Assembly: GCA_020465985.1 (NCBI GenBank)
Contig: JAANYP010007002.1
Span: forward strand, 124,001 to 188,000
From: Centrapalus pauciflorus
Lineage: Eukaryota > Streptophyta > Magnoliopsida > Asterales > Asteraceae
Length of the DNA: 64,000 nt
Reading direction: 5' to 3'
Under the pieces are notes generated by a model. That model saw nothing but the letters and a program-made list of their open reading frames with translations. It had not been told where the DNA came from and did not search any database. Below, in pieces: positions 38,159 to 49,336 of the stretch (the stretch's first letter is position 1; each line of letters begins with the position of its first letter). The position numbers and the translations under genes were made by a program.

Positions 38159-38667
38159 CACTACAAAAAAAAATGTCAATTGTACACGTTATTTTTACAC
38201 GCTTTTAGCAAGTGCGTAAAAAAGTTTTATGTTTATTCGCACTTATAAGAATGTAAAAATTAGTTACAATTACAAGTGTGGAGTTTTTATACTTAAATAT
38301 GTGTTTTAAAAAAAGTTTGCAGATATAAATGTGGACAAACTAATAATTTGTCCACGCTTAAAAGTATGAAAATTAATTAGTCACATTTAATTTGTCCGCA
38401 TAAGAGGAAGCGTGACGAAATTGAGTGTGATAAATTTATCTCTACACTTTCAAGTGTGAAAAAATTAAAATTTGTCCACACATATACATGTGAACTTTTT
38501 TTTCATGATTTTAAATGTGGTAATTAGGATGATTTAGTATACATTTTCACGCTTATTACTGCAATAATTTTAAATACATTTATAAGTGTAGAAATTTTAC
38601 TAAATTTTTACATACTTTTAAAAAGCGTGTAAAAATAATGTGAACAAATGACATATTTGTTGTAGTG
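38159..38667. mobile_element. CACTA-type MITE with 3-bp TSD
   Basis: Starts CACTACAAAAAAAAATGTCA and ends ttgttgtagtg. A 3-bp GTT duplication lies at 38156-38158 and 38668-38670, as CACTA transposases make. The interior carries many inverted copies of a tacacgctttt/aaaagcgtgtaa phrase, typical of CACTA subterminal repeats. It is 509 bp and non-coding. Confidence 0.85.
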
Positions 38668-38670
38668 GTT

Positions 38671-39309
38671 TTGTTATAAGTTTATTTGTTCAACAATTAT
38701 CGTACAACTAATATTGATAATCATATGCATTCTGTGAATACGATCTCACTTACTATATCTACCTAGTTAGGATTTGTGGTTTTTGTATTTAACACATTGA
38801 CGAAAAGCGGTCACACATGTATAACCACAACCATGTATGCACACAAAAGACAAAAATAACACACACACATACATGTATTTATCGATACCTGTCTTGATTA
38901 ATTTTTAGATGAGCTAAACATAAATTATCTTTTATTCATATTTTGATAAAACTTGACCTAACTTAAAACATAACTATAAAAAAATTAAATCCAAACGGAC
39001 CAAATCCGTAGAGCATCGAATATGATGGTTGCCAAATCCTTTATTTAACTTTAAAAAGTAATGCTCAATCATTGAGGCAACATTTGTTGGAGATAAAGAT
39101 AAATTGCAAGCTTTCATTTTTCAATTTGTTATTTTCAAATATATTTTGTTGAATTAAAAAAAAAAATACATAGCGTTTTGAGATATTATTAATTTCTTAA
39201 AGGCATCAACTTACACTATTTAAAATAAAAAAGAATGATCCAAGTCTTCTAACAAGTTAATGTAAGGATAACATACATATTTTAACTCTGTGTGTGTGTG
39301 TATATATAT
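38671..39309. other. Intergenic, no gene seen
   Basis: AT-rich. It ends in a (GT)/(TA) run that leads into the MITE at 39310. Confidence 0.4.
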
Positions 39310-39595
39310 GGAGGGAGGTTCAATGGAAAACCATCATGCACCTGAAAACTTGTGAAAACCGCACTGCACCACCACAAAGGCATCAAATTCCCCGCGTAAT
39401 GCATCAAAATCCCGCGTGATGCATCAAATTCCCGTGTGATGCATTAAATTTCCCGCGTGATGCATCAAAATCCTGTGTGATGCATCACCTTATTTACGAT
39501 CATGTCACCGCGTTTTTCATGAAATTCACCCAATCGGACGGTATGCGTAGGTTTCCATAGTTTTCAGGTGCATAGTGGTTTTCCATTGAACCCAC

Positions 39596-39599
<4 letters not shown>
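39310..39599. mobile_element. (TA)n-flanked MITE of the GGGGTGGGTTCAA family
   Basis: Left end ggagggaggttcaatggaaa and right end (reverse) GGGGTGGGTTCAATGGAAAA, bordered by a short TA run on the left and a 64-bp (TA)n on the right (39599-39662). The core repeats gatgcatcaaa(a/t)ttccc(g/t)cgt about six times. It is a longer relative of the copy at 21422-21644, in inverted orientation. Confidence 0.75.
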
Positions 39600-39663
<64 letters not shown>

Positions 39664-39671
<8 letters not shown>

Positions 39672-40532
39672 TATTTATTTAATTAATTAATTAAGCGTAA
39701 TATTACTATAATTTTATACAAAATATACTGTTGTAAAGATATTTTGAAGACCTTAATGTGAGCCTATATTTTGAAGACCTCAATGTCAGCCTAATATCAA
39801 ATATCCATCAAATTATTAGCATTGTCTAATGATGCTCATCGTGTGTGTATTCCCATTGCGTATATATATTCATGTTGTTGTTATTATCAGTATAATTATT
39901 ATTGTTATTACTATTATTAATATGTCATATCCATATCCTCTTATACAGAGCCGGTTTTTGAGGTGTGCAATAGGGGCGACCGCACAGAGCCCCTGATTTG
40001 TTAAGACCTCATCGATACTTTCTTTCTTGTGCAGCATGAAAACGTCAAACCCATTCTGTTTTTCTAGAATGTCACATAAACTAAATGAACACAATTTGAT
40101 TGTTCTTCCTCTTGCATTGATCTGTAACTAAGCAGGTAAAGGGTGTTGGTCGTTGTTTGTATAGACAATGTATTCTGTGCTTAGTCGGTTTATTATAATA
40201 ACTTAAAAATGATTTATAATATTTATGGGTATAATTATTCATTTATCTGAAAAAAAGATGACCATATATGTAATGTAAGGGCATCAAATGAATCATCATG
40301 AATGGTAGCATATCATTCTGCTAATACTTTGAACATTAAATGTAGTACATTCATGCTACCCTGTTTCCAACAACCGTGAAACACAACAATTCATTTTTTT
40401 TTTTTTGAAATGCAAAGATATATTAAATAACACAACCATTCATGCTACCAATCAATTATTATTATTAACCGTATAATAACTATATTGTTGCTGAGCTAAT
40501 TTACATTGTAATTTTAATATAATATCATAAAA
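39664..40532. other. Intergenic, no gene seen
   Basis: AT-rich. A gagccggtttttgaggtgtgc phrase near 39947 looks like one end of another hAT-like element whose partner was not found. Confidence 0.35.
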
Positions 40533-42427
40533 CTAGTTTATGATCCACACGTTATGTGGATATTTATAATTAAAATTTTCCATATAAATTGTATAAGAGT
40601 AAAAATAAAAATACATGAATATTAACTATTTAAAATAATATAAGAAAATTATTATTATTCGTCATAATTATTATTTTTCTAACATCATAAATTAATATGA
40701 ATAATAGATGTTTATATTTTATTACAAATTTATATAATATTTGTATATTTTATTACAGAGTAATATTTATAGATTAAAATTAAAAAAGTGTATTTATTTT
40801 TTTTAAACAAATACTATTACTATTTATCATAATTATTATCATTCTAACATTATAAACTAATATAAATAATAGTTGTTTATATTTTATTACAAATTAATAT
40901 AAATTGATGTATAATATAACACTTATATTTTATTACGTTTTAATGTTTATAGATTAAAAAATAATAAATTGTATTTATATTTTTAAAAATAATAAATTTT
41001 AATTATATTTTATTATTTATTTTATGACCCAGATATTACATGGATATGTATAATAATAACTATTTGTATAAAATATATAAGTAAAAATAAAAACACACAA
41101 ATATTTAATTATCTATAAATACTATTAAAAGAGTAACTAAATTGTCATTTGTCCTCTTCTAAAGATGTCAAATGACATATTCTACTGATGACTAGTATAT
41201 TAAATATCATTAGTATTAAATCTCGGATATTAAATTTTAGAATTAAGTGTAAATAGTTTTAAGAAAAAAAAATTATTAAAGTTATCCGTGTAATACACGG
41301 GTTAATAAACTAGTATATTAATAAAGCAAAATAACTAATGTCACATGTCACTTTCTCGACTCTCCAGATTTTATTTTCTCGTCCATTTTTCGTAATATAA
41401 CTCTCTCAATTAACTCATATAATTTATTTTAAAATATTAAACGAAAACCTATATAATTAAATAATTATAAATACTTTCTAATTTAACCTCTAGTTTTACC
41501 TAAAATGTTTATCTAAAACGATCTAATTGATTATTTTTTTAATTTAAACTAAAGATAACATGTTTAATCGTATATTAAATGTGTCAATTTAAAATCATTC
41601 TCATTCTTAAATTTTGTACATTAATATTTATTTTAAAATTATGTTAACAATCGTAATCGATTTAAATTTTCATTCATAATCAATTGAATCAAAAAAATTT
41701 CCTATAGATAAAAACATGATTTTAAGTTATTTATCATTAAAAACACATCTAAATATGAAAATAGTAAAACTATAATAATTTTTATAAAATTAATACTCTC
41801 TAATAATATTGTAAATATTGTTTTATAATTTAAAAGCAAAAACATTACAAAATTGATTTAGTTTTTATTGTAATATAATTAGTATTTCAATCATGTTCAT
41901 ATCTTTGATATATATTTTTTATAAAAATAATAACAAACTTATATTTAATATAAATTTAGTCATTTATCTACGTCAGTTAATATCAAAATAATATTATTAC
42001 TTTATTATTTTTTTTATAATAATATTTTCAGTTGTTATATTTAAATATATATCCTTTATATATGCCCATGTATTACATGGCCAATGTCTAGTTTAAAATA
42101 ATATAAGAATACTATTATTATTTGTCATAATTATTATTTGTCTAACTTTATAAATTAATATAAATAGTAGTTATTAATATTTTATTACAAATTAATATAA
42201 ATTAATATATATGTATGTATGTATATATTACTTATATATTTTATTAAAAACTAATAAGTTATATTTATCTTATTATTTATAAATTAAAAACTAAGAGTTT
42301 ATTTATCTTTTTATAAATAATAAATTGTATTAGTAATTTTTTAATGATAATAAGTTGTATCTATTTTTTTCGGTGAAACATGAATGTGACACGTGACATT
42401 TAATGTTTTCCTTTATCATATAACTAG
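40533..42427. mobile_element. Nest of Helitron fragments
   Basis: Several Helitron 3' signatures (short hairpin, then CTAG next to T) occur within 1.9 kb: minus-strand ends at 40533 and 42424, and plus-strand ends at 41313 and 42091. The hairpins are, for example, tccacataacgtgtgga and gcccatgtattacatggcc. Only one complete unit was resolved (41112-41313). The remainder is AT-rich and non-coding, with repeated phrases such as ttattacaaattaatataa. Confidence 0.55.
41112..41313 (+). mobile_element. Short non-autonomous Helitron, complete
   Basis: Starts TCTATAAATACTATTAAAAG and ends with a ccgtgtaatacacgg hairpin and CTAG, lying between host A and T. It is 202 bp. Same 5' end type as the copies at 4514-4807 and 59658-59923. 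Confidence 0.65.
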
Positions 42428-42656
42428 TATATGAACCCACATATTACGTGGATAATTTTCAATAAATAATTGGTTACATAAAATGTATGTAAATTTAAAA
42501 TTAAACTAATATAAATATTAATTCTTATAAAAATACAATAAAAAGATAATATGTATTTATCATTTTAGATGAAATGTGGTGATGTCATGTGACAATTTAT
42601 ATTTTCCTTTATCATACATACATACATATATGATGATGATGATGATGATGATGATA

Positions 42657-42871
42657 AGAGTTAATTGCATAGATGGTCCTTTAACTATCCCCAAATTGCA
42701 ATTATCATCCTTTTTTTTTAAAAAACGTTGCAAATTGGGTGGGTTATCTACCGAAAAGTTGCAATTATGGTTATTTCTAACAGAATCCGTTAAATGTCTC
42801 TGTTAAGTCAAGGGCATTTTCGTCTTTTTAAGGATAAATGACCTTTTTTGCAATCTTTTCTTATTATTTTC

Positions 42872-42936
<65 letters not shown>

Positions 42937-44075
42937 GATCATTATTATTATTTTATATTTGCTAAAATTGTTTCTACATCTTCCAAGAAACATTTTCTCT
43001 ATTTCTCTTATAGAAATTTATGGGGGTGATAATCATCGACGACTCCACCATACGAGCCTTCATCAACGACGAAGCTCAGTTCGAAACCAACGCCGGCGCT
43101 CAACGATGGCGTTTTATCCATTTTCGAGATGCGTAAGGCTTTTGATTCCATGAAGTTACTGGAAACTCACTTCAGCGTCGACACCTCCCTCCCTCCCGAG
43201 AAACTCACTCATCTCTATGATTTTGTCTTCCTGAGGAACTCACTCGTCACTATCAAATGATGCAAACAAGATTCAAGATCAAGAACAAAATCAAGCTATA
43301 GCATCATGAAGGAATATCATTAGATATCATTCAAATCGAGATTCTGGAAACAAAATCACTCAAATCCAGATCTAGAATTAATATTCAAACAAGGTTGGTT
43401 TGAGTTGATTGGAAATTGACTTGGGTTTGTCTGGAAATCGATTAAGAAGCTGGAAACGATGAGGAATGGAGTGGTTATGACAAGGTTGATTAAGTTGGTT
43501 GTGACAGAATTGGCTGGTGGTGGTGGTGCCAGAGTAGGTGATCGTTGCCGGAGAAGGCGACCGGATTCTGAAAAAGATGGCCAGATTCATGATAATAAGA
43601 ACCCCCATCAAAAAGAAGGAAAACCAACACTAGATCTGGTTCAATTTTTCCATTTACATCTCGATATAAAAAGATAACCCAGCAAGTCGAAACTTTTGAA
43701 GCATTCACAGGCGACAATCAAAATGAGATCTACACCTACGAGATCAAGAACCAAATCCAACCTCGAATTTGGAAGCACCAAAATCAAAATCTATTCGAGA
43801 AAGGGGTAGCAACCGGAGTAAGAGGAAGAAAATATCAAGCATACAAAGCCGACAAAACATTACCTCTATGGTTTAGATGATTGAATCTCAAATCCAAAAC
43901 TGAACCTCAATCATTCGAACCCAGATTTAAGAAATCAAAATCCCAATCGGAGGTGAGATTGACGCTATGAAGGTGCCCAGAAAGTGATGAAGATGAAGCA
44001 ACTGTAATGGTTTGTGGGTTTTGAGGGATTTACTAGGGTAAATTACAAGTTTCCTCCCTATTAAATTATTCTTTT

Positions 44076-44111
<36 letters not shown>

Positions 44112-44304
44112 TGCAAAAAAGGTCCTTTATCCTTAGAAAGACGAAAATACCCTTGACTTAACGACACCATTTAACGGATTATGTTAGAAAGGACCATAAT
44201 TGCAACTTTTCGGTACATAAACCATCCAATTTGCAACGTTTTTAAAAAAAGGACAATAACTGCAATTTGGGGATAGTTAAAAGACCATCTATGCAATTAA
44301 CTCT
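42657..44304. mobile_element. 1.65-kb long-TIR element carrying a gene fragment (Pack-MULE-like)
   Basis: The left arm from 42657 (AGAGTTAATTGCATAGATGG) to about 42852 is matched inverted by 44111-44304, giving about 195 bp of TIR at roughly 90 percent identity by eye. Just inside both arms lie (TTA)n/(AAT)n microsatellites, also mirror-placed (42862-42935 and 44079-44108). The outside flanks are (ATG)n and (AAT)n, so the target duplication is unreadable. The unique interior includes a piece of a plant EF-hand gene (43020-43260). Long TIRs with captured exon sequence are the hallmark of Pack-MULEs. Confidence 0.7.
43020..43260 (+). pseudogene. Captured, frameshifted EF-hand protein fragment
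   Basis: From the ATG at 43020 the frame reads MGVIIIDDSTIRAFINDEAQ and on to about 43104. It continues +1 shifted from 43105 as DGVLSIFEMRKAFDSMKLLE and THFSVDTSLPPEKLTHLYDF, ending at the stop at 43258. This matches the start of a plant EF-hand family (DxxDGVLSRSELRKA type). Several residues before the DGVLS loop are missing, so the calcium loop is incomplete. It lies inside the long-TIR element and is best read as a transduplicated, dead copy whose parent lies elsewhere. Confidence 0.7.
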
Positions 44305-45281
44305 AATAATAATAATAATAATAGATTTTGGTTTTAAAAGAAAAAGAAAAGCTAAACAAGCCTAAGAAGCAAAACATGTTAACATAATTAACTTTACAAA
44401 TCCATGGCCATAATATTCATATAAATAAGTTTGGTAAGGCATAACACAATGTATGTTCACTCGATCATTCATTAATCCTCAAGATTTTCTGACAAGCAAT
44501 ATCGTTGACATGTAGTATGTAATGCACATACGTCTGGTAGATTTTAGTTTATTATATATTAAATTAGATTAGTTAGTTTTGATTATAATATATATAAAAT
44601 TCGATTTGGTTTTAATTCAAATTCAGTCGACACAATGACAAATTAATTACTCTTGATTAACTCTTGAAATAAGTAATATTTAAAAAGAAATACGTTAAAT
44701 TAATTAACATAAAAATCAGCATTTGGATGAGAGAAGAGAAGGGGTCGGCTGCCGACACCGTAAATAGTATTTTAGGTGGCAAGAATCCATGTAGGCATGG
44801 ATACAGGTTCGGATTCTGGTTCGGTAATTATTTGTTTGGTGTTGGTGAGTTCTGCCTCCATTAATCCCAACTCACAGCTCATTACTTGGTCCTACCCATG
44901 CATATTGCAAAACCCACTCCCACTCACCATTTTCACTCACAAAAACAAGATAATCACACACACACAGTCACACACTCTCTCCCTCTCTGTGTGTTTTGGG
45001 TCTACAATCAATTGTGTTCTTAATTTGTTGCTTCTGTTTTGGTGCTTTTTTAATTTTGTAGAATCATTCATTTTGCTTCCCAGTTTTCCAAAAAAACTGA
45101 CAACAACAACAACAAAAAGTCTTGTTTCTTGATGTTTTTGTTGATATTGTTACAGTTCAATTTGATTTGGTTTTATTATATACAATTCGTGGGGTTTTCA
45201 AGATTTTCAATTCCCATATACTCTGCAAATTTTCTTTAAATTTCTTTGGAGTCGAGGGCTTTTCTTGAAACCCAAAGAAAC
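44305..45281. other. Upstream region of the CC-like gene
   Basis: AT-rich to about 44700, then C/T-rich leader-like DNA (cacacactctctccctctctg near 44971, acaacaacaac near 45103) typical of a plant 5' UTR. A 118-aa open stretch at 44776-45132 is out of the gene's frame and low in complexity. Confidence 0.45.
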
Positions 45282-46537
45282 ATGTTGCACACGAAATCAG
45301 AGTCTGATATTACCAGTTTAGCCCCATCATCACCATCAAGATCACCAAAACGGCCTGTTTATTTCGTGCAGAGCCCTTCAAGGGACTCACAAGATGGTGA
45401 TAAATCATCATCAATTCAAGCCACACCTAATTTCAGAAGTCCAATGGAGTCTCCTTCACACCCTTCTGTTGGCAGGCACTCCAGAAACTCATCATCCAGT
45501 CGGTTTTCTGGGATTTTCCGGTCACATTCCGGGAGGAAAGTTGGTCGGAAAAGGAATGATAAGGGGTGGCCGGAGTGTAATGTGATAGTGGAAGAAGGAA
45601 AGTATGATGAATATGATGATGAAAAGAAGTTTACTAGAAGATTACAGGCCTTAATGGCTCTTTTGAGTTTTATTGTTTTGTTTACTGTTTTATGCTTGAT
45701 TATTTGGGGTGCTGCCAGGCCTTTTAAAGCTGAAGTCACTGTTAAGGTTTGTTAAAAAAAAAAAAAATTATATTTACTATATTTACTTTTGGTTGTACGT
45801 TATGCATAGAAATTAGTTTTTCATGGACTTAATTAGTCTTCTATATGAAGATCATGGTGTTGAATGTATAAAATTGAATTGACTTCGAACCCATAGATAT
45901 GTCATCATCAATATAACAAAATGATATTGAATCTTGTTAAATTGCATATAAATTTGTTAGATTTGCTTAATTGTACCTTATTATGCATAAAAAACTATTT
46001 CATGGACATAGTTAACGTATGCTAAAATAGTAAATTGCATAAAAAATGAACAAATTTAAACCCACATGTCATAAAGTTACAAATATGTTAGTATTTTATT
46101 ATTCTTGGAAATTGGAAATTGGAATCTTGAAATTTGTTTTTTTTGTTTTGTTTTTTTTTTTATTGGTGATGATGATTCGTATGCATTTGTTGCAGAGTTT
46201 GGCTGTGAATAGCCTTTACATTGGGGAGGGTTCGGACTCATCTGGAGTCATAACCAAGATGCTAACAATCAATGGTTCCTTGCGGCTTGGTGTTCATAAC
46301 CCGGCTACATTCTTTGGGATCCATGTTAGCTCCACCCCGGTGAACCTAATCTATTCGGAGATTGTCATTGCAACGGGTCAGGTTAGTTCTAACTTCGATT
46401 CTTGGTTATGTAGAGTTAAGATAAGTAGGATTTGGAGGAGCAAGTAAAAATTTTAGACGAAATTGACTATTGAAATAAACCAAGAATTGTTGCCTACCTA
46501 TCATTGGCTTTAATCTAGTAATTATGGGTGTAAATTT

Positions 46538-46621
<84 letters not shown>

Positions 46622-46951
46622 CATTGATCCAAACACCACAAGAAACCATCTGTTTATTTGTGATTTCAGTTGAAGAAGTATTTTCAACAACGAAAGAGCC
46701 GAAGGACATCCATCGTGAGCTTGGAAGCAACCAAAGTCCCCTTGTATGGTGCGGGTTCAAGTCTAGTGGTCTCTGATACTGGAGTTTTCGAAATCCCATT
46801 GAGGTTGGAGTTCGAGGTCAGGTCAAAAGGGGAAGTTGTCGGTAAATTGGTAACAACGAAGCATCAAAGACAGATATCATGCAACGTGACTGTGAAATCG
46901 AATACAATGATACCAATCAAATTCAGAAAGAGTTCTTGCACTTACAAGTGA
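45282..46951 (+). CDS. LEA_2-domain membrane protein, companion of cellulose synthase-like
   Basis: Single-pass membrane protein related to the CC (companion of cellulose synthase) family, which ties cellulose synthase complexes to cortical microtubules. Exons 45282-45746, 46196-46381 and 46670-46951 join in phase 0 to give 310 aa. The start MLHTKSESDITSLA parallels the MHAKTDSEVTSLA of CC1. The cytosolic part (1-117) has RSPKRPVYFVQSPSRDSQDG and a Ser/Arg-rich basic stretch, as in the microtubule-binding tail of CC1. A transmembrane helix lies at about 121-143 and a LEA_2 domain at about 160-310 (FFGIHVSSTPVNL, KKYFQQRKS). The long Pro-rich insert of CC1 is missing, so it is closer in build to the shorter CC3/CC4 members. 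Intron 2 carries a 77-bp (TA)n tract. The family call is firm; the cell-wall role is inferred. Confidence 0.88.
46543..46619. repeat. (TA)n microsatellite in an intron
   Basis: TA repeats in intron 2 of the CC-like gene, about 50 bp upstream of the exon 3 acceptor. Confidence 0.95.
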
Positions 46952-49336
46952 ATGATCCTCTCAAGAATGAATTGAGTAATGTTGTAAAAAAAGGTTTGAG
47001 TTTTGGTCAAATATGTCTTCATTTTCCAACTGAATATGGATAAAAAAAATGAGTTTGAATTGCTATACTCAAGTCAAGACTCCATACTTCTCTTAGTAAG
47101 TTGAAAAATGTGTAAATGTTGGTTGGTGTGGTAATAAAATGTCCTTTCTATAAGTGGATCTATCATCAATATATGACCAAGAACATCATTCACATCCCCC
47201 ATTCCATCATCATAAAGAATGGAGATGATTTCATGTGCTTCTCTTCTCATATTAAAATGCATATATTTGAGTTGTTTTAAATCTCAATTTGTTTGATAAA
47301 AGTAAATAAAATTGGTTTGGGTTAATTTTTGAACTTGTTTGATTGAACTAAACAAAACAGACAATTTAAATTTCTACTTGTTAAAAGCTTTGATGCATAA
47401 ACTTATCATATTTATTGTGTTTGTACATTATTAGACTTTTTTATTTATGACATATTTTGTATTTATTCTAGTTTTATTTAAACGTGTTAAAAATGTATTT
47501 CAATTATCAGTTTACTAAAGCAAACAAAATTTAGTTAAACAATGTTGTTTTGCAGATTATGCTGATGTGTAGCTTTGGTTGTTGTTAAAACAACAATGCT
47601 AACTATTGTTTAACGGTTATTTGGGAAGTTAACTTATCTTATCTACTTAATTTTCATTGGGAAACATATTATATACAAATGAATTCTTGTCAGTCAGATG
47701 TAACACATTTTTCTTGTGTATTATTACACAACAAACTTTGGATACTCTGTTAGCACAAATTGTTGTTATCGGAAAGTGAAAGCTCATGATCAAAAGATCA
47801 TCCAAGTTTGATTCCGTGTTCGTACTAAATCATCCAAGTTTGTTATTTATGCAAAATATCTTTAACTTAATATTTTTTTAATTAAGTTCCTTAATCAAAA
47901 TTTTTCATAAATTCCTAAAAATGAATTCTTTTTTAAGAGGTTGTTTGATCCATGCGGCTCTCTTACGTAGAATTTTAGTAACATTTTCTTTCCAATTAAG
48001 TTTATGAATAAAATTTTTTGCATCAAATGTCCAATATCCTTGGTAAAAGGAAAAAAATTTAAACAAAAATTTAGGTTGGCGTAATAATATATAGTTTGTA
48101 TAGTTGGTAGCTAGAACGAGATACAAAAATTAAAGCAAAATGATAGGTCGAAACAATAATTTTTTTAAAGAGACTAGTGTTTCATGTATATAACAAAAAA
48201 AATCTATATGAACTCGTTAAATAGATAAATCAACAAGTTTTGTTGGCACAAACATAAATCACGGTATTTGATGTTTTTTGTGTTGGAAATAAGTCGACAT
48301 ATGCTTATTAAATGTGTAAAAAATTTCAAATATGACATTCTATGTTATTGCGTAAATCCAAGGTGAGGAATTCGTGAAGCAATATGAATTCGTGAAGTTG
48401 TGATTTTTTTAACAAATTGATTAATGGAATAATCTATGATACAAAATATTAATCAAAAAACTTGATAGAAAAACACTGTAAATTTGAAGGTTTTTATATA
48501 TTTATCCATAAATAATAAATCATTTCTAAAAAAATATGATTGAAAAATATTCAAAGTCAGCAAATATAATCAATTCATCCAGTTGTTGGCAATTTTTTTT
48601 CATGAATTTTGAATGGTTAAAAGATATTTAATCGAAACTTTTCTTTATATAATTTTTCTTTATGAAATTATAGGTTTAGTGTTGAGAACATTTAATTTCA
48701 CATACTTATGAAGTCAACTAGTCAAAGTAGTTTCAAGTCAGTTTATGGTTTTTCAGGAGCAACAGTCTATCATTGTAGTTTGTTTCATGAATTTTTAAAG
48801 TATGTCTATGTTCTTTTATCTGGTCAAAAACATAAAATACAATTTTTTTAGTCAAATTATAACTCAAAAACACAATTTTCTTACCCTTATTTTCTTTCTT
48901 TTATTTGTTTAATATACATCTTCTTTTCTCTCCTAACTCGAAAACTAATAATAAAAAAGGTTAATTTTAATTCTATACCTGTTATTCTATATTTCTATGG
49001 TCTATATAATCCAATATTTTTATAAGAAAAAAGTCAAACATAAATACATAATAGCAATTTTACTTCTTAAAATACTTGATACACAAGTCCACCCAATACA
49101 AAGGAAGAAAAAAAAGGCCAAAAGTGGACAGTCCAAACCTGAATCCCGTTACTCACTGCACGTCGCACGGGAAGATAAAAGCAGTGTTGCTTCCCCATTT
49201 CTAATTTCAACTTTCACACAGAGAGATCTTGATTTCATTCTTGCTAAACCTCAAGGCATAAATCTTGATTCTTGAATCCATCAATACAGATCTCAATCAC
49301 AATCCACATTTCTTCTCTTTAGACCCACAAATCTTT
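46952..49336. other. Intergenic between the CC-like and PDIL genes
   Basis: 2.4 kb of AT-rich DNA without recognisable genes or complete repeats. The last 250 bases (from about 49080) are likely promoter and 5' UTR of the PDIL gene. Confidence 0.4.

Noticed and set aside
43378..43717. Open frames on both strands in the long-TIR element
   Set aside because: Low-complexity or Gly/Arg-rich with no domain; only the EF-hand piece at 43020-43260 is recognisable.
44776..45132. 118-aa open frame upstream of the CC-like gene
   Set aside because: Different frame from the gene, with C/T-rich leader sequence giving a low-complexity peptide; better read as promoter and 5' UTR.
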